Source of the DNA: Prunus persica
Lineage: Eukaryota > Streptophyta > Magnoliopsida > Rosales > Rosaceae
Length of the DNA: 64,000 nt
Assembly: GCF_000346465.2 (NCBI RefSeq)
Contig: NC_034009.1
Coordinates: 15,078,590 to 15,142,589, forward strand
Direction: 5' to 3'
Below, piece after piece: positions 58,253 to 64,000 of the stretch. Each line of letters opens with the position of its first letter. The stretch's first letter is position 1. Below the pieces are notes generated by a model. The model did no database searches, had not been told where the DNA came from, and saw only the letters and a program-made list of their open reading frames with translations. A program made the translations under genes and the position numbers.

Positions 58253-58513
58253 GGTTCTTGGGTCTAAGAGAGAGGGAGAGAAAAATATCCTATTTGTTAA
58301 ATTTTAAAAATTTCACACATGGCACTTTTGTGGCATACATTTCAGCAAACTAGTGAGACCCATTCATTCCAAGTCAACAATTTTAACAGAGTTATAGTGG
58401 GGGGCAAAGTGAACCACCAAAACATGGTCAAGGAAACACTTTAGGTCACTTTAACTTTTAGAGGATAAAGTGAGATTTGACCATAATTTTAAGGACATTA
58501 CAGTAAATAAACG

Positions 58514-59047
58514 TTTAAAAAATTCAATATTTTTCGTCAATGTACTTCCTTATTGTACCCATATTTTTAACTTTAAATTTTTCTAAAAACATTTGAACCA
58601 ACAAACAACCCTCCCCATAAAATACAAAATTGACTAAAACAAAAAATAAAAATATCAAAGCATATAAAGCCTATAAAAGGAATGATAATAAGGAGAGAGG
58701 TGGCTTGGTCTCAAAGAGAGGCAAGTGAAGGGGAGCCCACCATAAAATGATCAAATAGGAACACTTGAATGAAAGAAAAGTTTGGTCTGTGGACCAGCTG
58801 TTCAATGCTTAATCCTCCAAATTAGACTTGCAATCAGCAAAAAGTAGGTTGAGTTTCAGTTTAACCAACTCTAACACCCACTCCATCATATTCATAATCA
58901 TTCTTTTCTTATAAATTTCTCCCCACGTACCAAACTAGAACAACAGTATTGGATCAAACATTTTCCACATTTGAATCATTCTTGCTTAACTTGTTCCTAA
59001 AGTCATCCCTGATTTCGAACTAATATAATACACCACATTGTGTTTCC
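58514..59047. other. Upstream region of the RIC4-like gene
   Basis: AT-rich, with the probable promoter and 5' UTR of the gene at 59048. The edge of the MITE is only about 530 bases from the start codon. No other feature is seen. Confidence 0.5.
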
Positions 59048-60074
59048 ATGGCTTCTGAGTCCAACAAAACAAGGCTTAGGCTTTGTAGTTTTGTCTATGA
59101 AGGGATGAAGGATCGCATGGAAAGATTTGCTGTTCTTCCTTTTGGCATTGGCTGCACTTCTCAGTCCAGCGTTGCCATAGGCACAAGTGATGATCAAACA
59201 AGAAAATCAAAAGCAGAAACACAAAACCCACCGCCACATGTAACAAGTATGTTCTCTCTCTCTCTCTCTCTCTCTCCCTCAAGTTGATATTGGTGCTAAT
59301 TTGAGACTATATGGTGTTTTGATAAGGAAGACGATGGAAAAGCACAAGGAGCAAAAGTGAAGAACACTTATCGTTTTCTGAATCTTAGGAAGAGTCACAT
59401 TTCCAGTGGATTTGAAAGATTGATCAGAAGCATCAAAAGTTTGTCTCAAATATTTGGTAAGCCGATGATTAATTGAAAGTATTCCTAATTATAGATATAG
59501 ATGTGCATGCTCAAATAGTGTCTACTTATTCAAAATGCATGTTTAATCAAAAGGCCAAACATGTTTGATTACTTTTTCCTTAGATGATTCGTAAAAAGAA
59601 AGGCTTTAGTGTTAATGAAACATTCCGTAATCGCATTATAGAGTGCGTTGCAAGTTCAAAAAATGTTGCTTTGTCCATCATGTTCTTAAAAAGTGGATGT
59701 TGACTTTGAAGCGATCGCATATATATATGGTACTGGAATACGATAACATGGTATAATTTGCTCACGTCTTATAATATGGGTGTACAATATAGTTATCCAC
59801 TTATATTATAATATGGGATGAGTTATACTACATGGTTGTACTCAAATACACCACACATATACATCCACCCGTTTTAAATCCTTAATTAAACCATGAGATG
59901 GCCGAGACCATTAGCTGTACGTATCAACTAATATTAAAAAACAAAAACAAAAATTAGGTGTACCAAGAAACTTTTTTGTTTTGGTCTCATCCTAAGGAAT
60001 TTATGCAATGAAGAATATCCATATGAAAATATATTATGACATATGTTATTTTATTTCTAATTAGTTGTTTAATA

Positions 60075-60109
<35 letters not shown>

Positions 60110-60399
60110 GTTGTTCAGTTTACAAGGAAGAGATTGAGGAAGAAGAGGAGAGAGAGATGGAAATTGGGGTGCCTACAGATGTGAAGCATGTGACACACAT
60201 AGGATTGGATGGGTCAACAACTACCAATACAACTGGATCCATAAAAGGCAGCTGGGAAAACTTCAACAGTGCTCCAGAAATACTCTCTTTCCCTTCAATT
60301 TCTTTAAAGCAGTTTGAGTTCGCCATGGCTGCACAGACCACCCACCAGCCTCAGCCGCTCCTTGTTGATGATCCAAAGACGCCCACAGATGTTAACTAA
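59048..60399 (+). CDS. RIC4: RIC4-like ROP-interactive CRIB-motif protein
   Basis: A small effector of plant ROP GTPases; RIC proteins bind active ROP through the CRIB motif and, for RIC4, act on cortical actin during polar growth. Exons: 59048-59246, 59331-59456 and 60119-60399, joined by GT-AG introns that restore frame exactly (201 residues). The CRIB motif IGVPTDVKHVTHIGLDG (about 60163-60213) is complete. Upstream lie SQIFVYKEE and an acidic run; the N-terminal MKDRMERFAVLPFGIGC matches what I recall of RIC4. That ATG is at 59105. The earlier in-frame ATG at 59048 adds 19 residues, so the true start is uncertain. Intron 1 has a (TC)n tract and intron 2 a (TA)n tract. Confidence 0.88.
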
Positions 60400-62880
60400 T
60401 TTTATAAGTAATTGAAGCTAGAGCATGCTGTGATGTGTTGTGATTATCTTAATCATCATGTTAATGCCTCTCCACGTCAACTAATTAATTACAGATTTAA
60501 GCATGCATGGTTTGGACTTCTGAATTTCTGAGGAGGTGGGGTGGAGTGATGATCATGTCAAGATCAGTTCATGATGAATTTTTATTGATGGAAATTGATT
60601 AGGGTGCGTGGAGTGACATTAGTGGAGCTTAGAGTATTCATACTGAATCATTTTCGTAGTCTTTGCTATATTAAATTGGCCACCCGCACAAAGTGTTAGG
60701 ATTGTTTTTGCAGAAATTAAGAAAGCCCAAGGGTTGATTTGGATGTAAGGATACAAGATTATGGATTTGATTATGAGTTTTTAGTGTAAAACTTACTTAA
60801 TCGAATTTCGGAATTATTAATTTTCTACATCAATAATATAGTCAAAATTGTTGATACCTAAAATTAGTTTAATATATATCAACATCGAGATCGGACAATT
60901 CTTCCAAACTCTTATCGCCACGTGGCATTGGGTTAAGTAGTTTTGGAAGAGAATTTGGACTTGGGATATTATAAGGATATTATAAACTTTGCCTTGCATG
61001 AACATGAAGGTTTTGTTTGAAGAACAGCTTTGGGCTTACTAGACCGAGGAATGTAAGAGGCATTCGTTCACACCCAAAATTTGTCTATGGACACCAATTT
61101 CTTTAAACGCCAATCTTAAAATTGAAAAGTTTTGAACTTGTCTTCAAAGACCCTAATTTTTTTTTTGTTGGCCCGCTTACGTTCGAATTAAAAATTATTT
61201 ATATTTTGCGAGGACTTGTAGCTTAAATGATTACATCTAAAGTCCTAGATTCGATTCCACCCTTCTCAATATCGTTTACGTCTCTATTAATCTTTTGTTT
61301 TTTGTTGGTCAAAATCTAATCTATAACACAATTATTGAACATAAAAAAATGGATAAGTCCTGCAGCGTCAGCCTTGTGCAGACCCTGATCTTATGGATAA
61401 AAGGAACCTTTTGTGTGTGTAACTGTAATGCGATTGATTGGTCTTGCAATTTGCATATGCCATTTGAGCCGACTTTCCAATAACATAATATTTTTCCATT
61501 TTCTAAACCAAAAAAAAAAAAAACATAAATTAAAGAATAATGAAATTGTACATAGTTTAAAGGCGTCACCACCACCACCCCACCAAATCCAGCACCCACT
61601 TGTCTGTGCCCAACACATGTTCTTCATAACATTTTGGTCGCTGCTTAGATCCGTCAGAACGTGCATCCTCTTATAGCCACCCACCCATGCTAAAGTTACC
61701 AAACTGACCAGCCTCTCAGCCAAGAAAAATCAACAATAATCCTTTTGACGTAGTTTTGTCAGAAGAGGGTAAATGCGAGAAATTCTCGAGTTCAACCGTA
61801 ATACTGCGATGTGATATTATTAATTCATTTATTTTATAACTCATATTTTATTTATTAACGGTATATTTTGGATGTAAACGATATTTTATTTTAATTTAAT
61901 TTAAATTATCAAAAGAGGGATTCGAATTTAGATATAAAAATAGGGAATGTATGTATGTTTTATTAATGGTATGTTTACTTACACGGAATGAGATCCGATG
62001 AGTATTAGAATTATTAATATCCTTGACTTTCCTTTTTTCTTTTTTTACTAACACGTGAATATTAGAATTATTTTCATTAATAATTTCTCATGCGTTTTAA
62101 AAACTATTAGCCTTTTTGCATGCACTTCGGCACCTGTAAGAGGCTTTTTTAAAAAAAATATTTAAATTTATTTTAGAATTAGAAAAGATAATGAGTAGTT
62201 GTATTTCATAAAAATAAGATCAATTACCTGATTTTTCTTTTAATTTTAATTTTTTAACATAAAAAGTGTGAATTTACCATGTTATCATTTAATTAATAAT
62301 TTCAATTCTTAATGTTTGCATTAACCAATGACATTTTCTAGTATTTGCAATGTTGTACCATTCTCTATCTTTTGCTTTATATATATAGATATAGGTTTCA
62401 CATCACAATATGTAATTCAACACCTGAATAATCATGAATTAAATTAATTAGAGGATTCAGTTGATCGAATTCCAATTCATTTCCTCTCCCATTTATAACT
62501 TCTCTCTTTGATTTTAAAAAAAAACAACAACAAAAAAAACAAATAAATAAACAAATAACTGTCATAGTATATTATAAATTTAACCAAAATTATAACACGT
62601 GAATCACGTCATAATGTGATAATCACGCTATGTGATTAGGTTGGAGTAAGTGATGGGTTAGAGAGAAGGGATAAGACTAAGCCACTTCTTCATGTATATA
62701 GCGCTGGCGACCACATTACATCAACAACTTTTTTTTTTTTTAGGGGTTGAAATACATAAACTGATTTTGGATTTTGTTGTTCCGGCAAACAAATAGAACA
62801 ATCTGTTAAAACAGATAAACTAATACAATTACTGTTAAGTATTAGGTATTAGTAACAAATCCAATTATTTAACGGGCAGT
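60400..62880. other. Intergenic region between RIC4-like and PP2C genes
   Basis: AT-rich, no gene recognised. A short SINE-like segment near 61203-61262 shows A-box-like tagcttaaatga and B-box-like gattcgattcc, but no defined ends. Near 62580-62640 there are overlapping short palindromes around cacgtgaatcacgt. Confidence 0.5.
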
Positions 62881-63397
62881 GCAGTGAGAGAGAGCATCGA
62901 AACAGGCTTGTGAAGTTAGTCTTCTTTCTTCAACATCCATCATCTACCCTCAGTTTGAGAACTTGAGGAAAAAAAAAATATATATACTTTTCTTGTGTTC
63001 AGATAGAAAGGTCGTCTCTCTCAGCAATCAGAAACCAGAATCTAAGGTGCGCTTAGGTTGTGTCTGATCAACTCTCTCCTCTGCTCCTTTCCCGTCAACG
63101 TCAAATTGGCAAATTGGTAAATTTTACATAAATGGGTTATCTTTTTATTGAGGTCGAAAATGAATTGAATTATCCTTATGAATATGAAATTTGATGTGAT
63201 TTGGGAAATTGGGATTGAAATTGAAATGCTTTTTATGTGACTTACTGACAGAACTGACTGAAATTATCCGTTATCCTCGAAATCAATCCAAATTATCCGA
63301 AACAGAAAGCAAGACGGATCCGCCGGTGGAGCCAAGGAAGGGCCCCGACTGTATGGTGGGGTTGGAGTGCTTTCTGGACTTGGTCAGGGCACTCGGC

Positions 63398-63702
63398 ATG
63401 GGCTCCTGCCTCTCCCTGGAAGGCGGGTCAGCCTACGGCCCAGTCCCTTCCTCCCCGGGGGCGGGCAACAAGAGGAGGAAGAGGAGGGTGACTGGGAACT
63501 CCTCTGCCACGGTGGTGGCGCCGCCTTCCAATAATCTGGAGATGTGGCTGCACAGAGTCCCTGGCAGGCAGTTCCAGAATGGTTCCTCTGATTTTGCTTC
63601 CTTGTTCTGCAAGCAAGGCAAGAAAGGGGTCAATCAGGACGCCATGATTGCTTGGGAGGTACTTTGCTTTCTCTCTGCAACTTCTACTTTTACTCAATTT
63701 TA

Positions 63703-63753
<51 letters not shown>

Positions 63754-64000
63754 GGAAATTGAATCTGGATTATTGAGTAGTACAATACTAAAGAATTTGT
63801 GGTGTTTTACAGAATTTTGGTTCCCCGGATACTATATTTTGTGGTGTTTTTGATGGGCATGGCCCTTTTGGCCATGTGGTTGCAAAGAAGGTGAGGGATG
63901 CTCTACCTTTGAAGTTGACTTCACAATGGGTATTGACTAATAACGCCAAGAAAGGGGCTGCTGATGATACCAACGAGGCTGCTTCATATCAAGACCACAA
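63398..64000 (+). CDS. Protein phosphatase 2C, 5' part
   Basis: The start of a plant PP2C serine/threonine phosphatase (Mg/Mn-dependent PPM family); the gene runs off the window. Exon 1 is 63398-63658 and exon 2 begins at 63813, with GT-AG sites and frame kept. MGSCLS at the start is a probable N-myristoylation and palmitoylation signal, common in this subgroup. The catalytic core begins with GKKGVNQDAMIAWE and continues with DTIFCGVFDGHGPFGHVVAKKVR, where the DGHG aspartate binds metal. Codons 87/88 span the intron. The intron has a (TC)n(TA)n tract (63702-63753). Upstream in-frame codons include another ATG at 63353. Confidence 0.92.
63702..63753. repeat. (TC)n(TA)n microsatellite in PP2C intron 1
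   Basis: Compound dinucleotide repeat, about 14 TC then about 12 TA units. Confidence 0.95.

Larger units (their letters stand above)
36738..58513. mobile_element. Long-TIR MITE split into two arms 21.8 kb apart
   Basis: The left arm (36738 to about 37045) and right arm (about 58253-58513) are inverted copies of one another. Shared blocks are TTATTTACTGTA, TATGGTCAAAT, GTTAAA(A/G)TGACC, TTCACTTT.CCCCCCAC, CTGAAATGTA.GCCAC and a final TCTCTCCCTCTCTC. Identity is roughly 75-80% over about 250 bases. A TTTAAAAAA stretch flanks both outer ends (36728-36736 and 58514-58522), a possible 9-bp target duplication, although AT-rich. Copia A with all its own insertions sits in its middle. Confidence 0.8.

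Noticed and set aside
61203..61262. A tRNA gene
   Set aside because: Only box A- and B-like words are present; no cloverleaf or acceptor stem can be drawn, so at most it is a SINE fragment.

Overview
The window is plant nuclear DNA from a eudicot. It has AT-rich intergenic sequence, GT-AG introns, plant-specific gene families (an LRR receptor-like pseudokinase, a RIC/CRIB protein, an AVT1-type amino acid transporter, a plant PP2C) and typical plant transposons. The Cassandra LTR and other repeats resemble what I remember from Rosaceae (apple, pear, peach). That family assignment is an inference from memory, not a database result.

Five host genes are supported. They are the 3' part of an LRR receptor-like pseudokinase (1-1754, +), a complete 12-exon eIF3h gene (4966-9919, -), a three-exon AVT1-type transporter (33614-35450, +), a three-exon RIC4-like ROP effector (59048-60399, +) and the 5' part of a PP2C phosphatase (63398-end, +). 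They show no shared pathway. eIF3h is housekeeping translation machinery with a telo-box/site II promoter, while RIC4 and PP2C are signalling genes. The rest, well over half of the window, is repeats.

Repeat layout: a foldback element (2801-3290); a PIF/Harbinger transposon (11282-15371) nested in an older MITE (10971-15506), each pair of ends flanked by TTA/TAA; an LTR-like repeat (15592-18102); a minus-strand LTR-like block (18203-19605); a decayed minus-strand Harbinger transposase (19610-21300); and a minus-strand non-autonomous Copia element (21779-27841). The Copia element has LTRs about 99% identical and no recognisable gag-pol. It carries a tandem hairpin array in its leader and an antisense coiled-coil ORF. 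Smaller elements follow at 30949-33365, including a hAT MITE with a perfect 8-bp duplication.

The most striking structure is a nested tower from 36738 to 58513. The two arms of one long-TIR MITE now lie about 21.8 kb apart. Between them is a decayed Copia element (A). Inside Copia A sit a 2-kb non-autonomous hAT element (37373-39358, 8-bp TSD) and a 14-kb Ty3/Gypsy element (39887-53938, TSD ATACA). Inside the Gypsy element sits a 4.7-kb Copia element (B, 43686-48410, TSD AGCCC). Copia A also holds a Cassandra LTR with 5S-rRNA-like promoter boxes. The Gypsy element has no recognisable integrase, has three separate tandem expansions (one of them 97 bp x6 just after RNase H) and carries an antisense, apparently spliced coiled-coil gene in its 3' part. 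Exon and element edges were read by eye from splice sites, terminal repeats and target-site duplications, so a few may be off by some bases.
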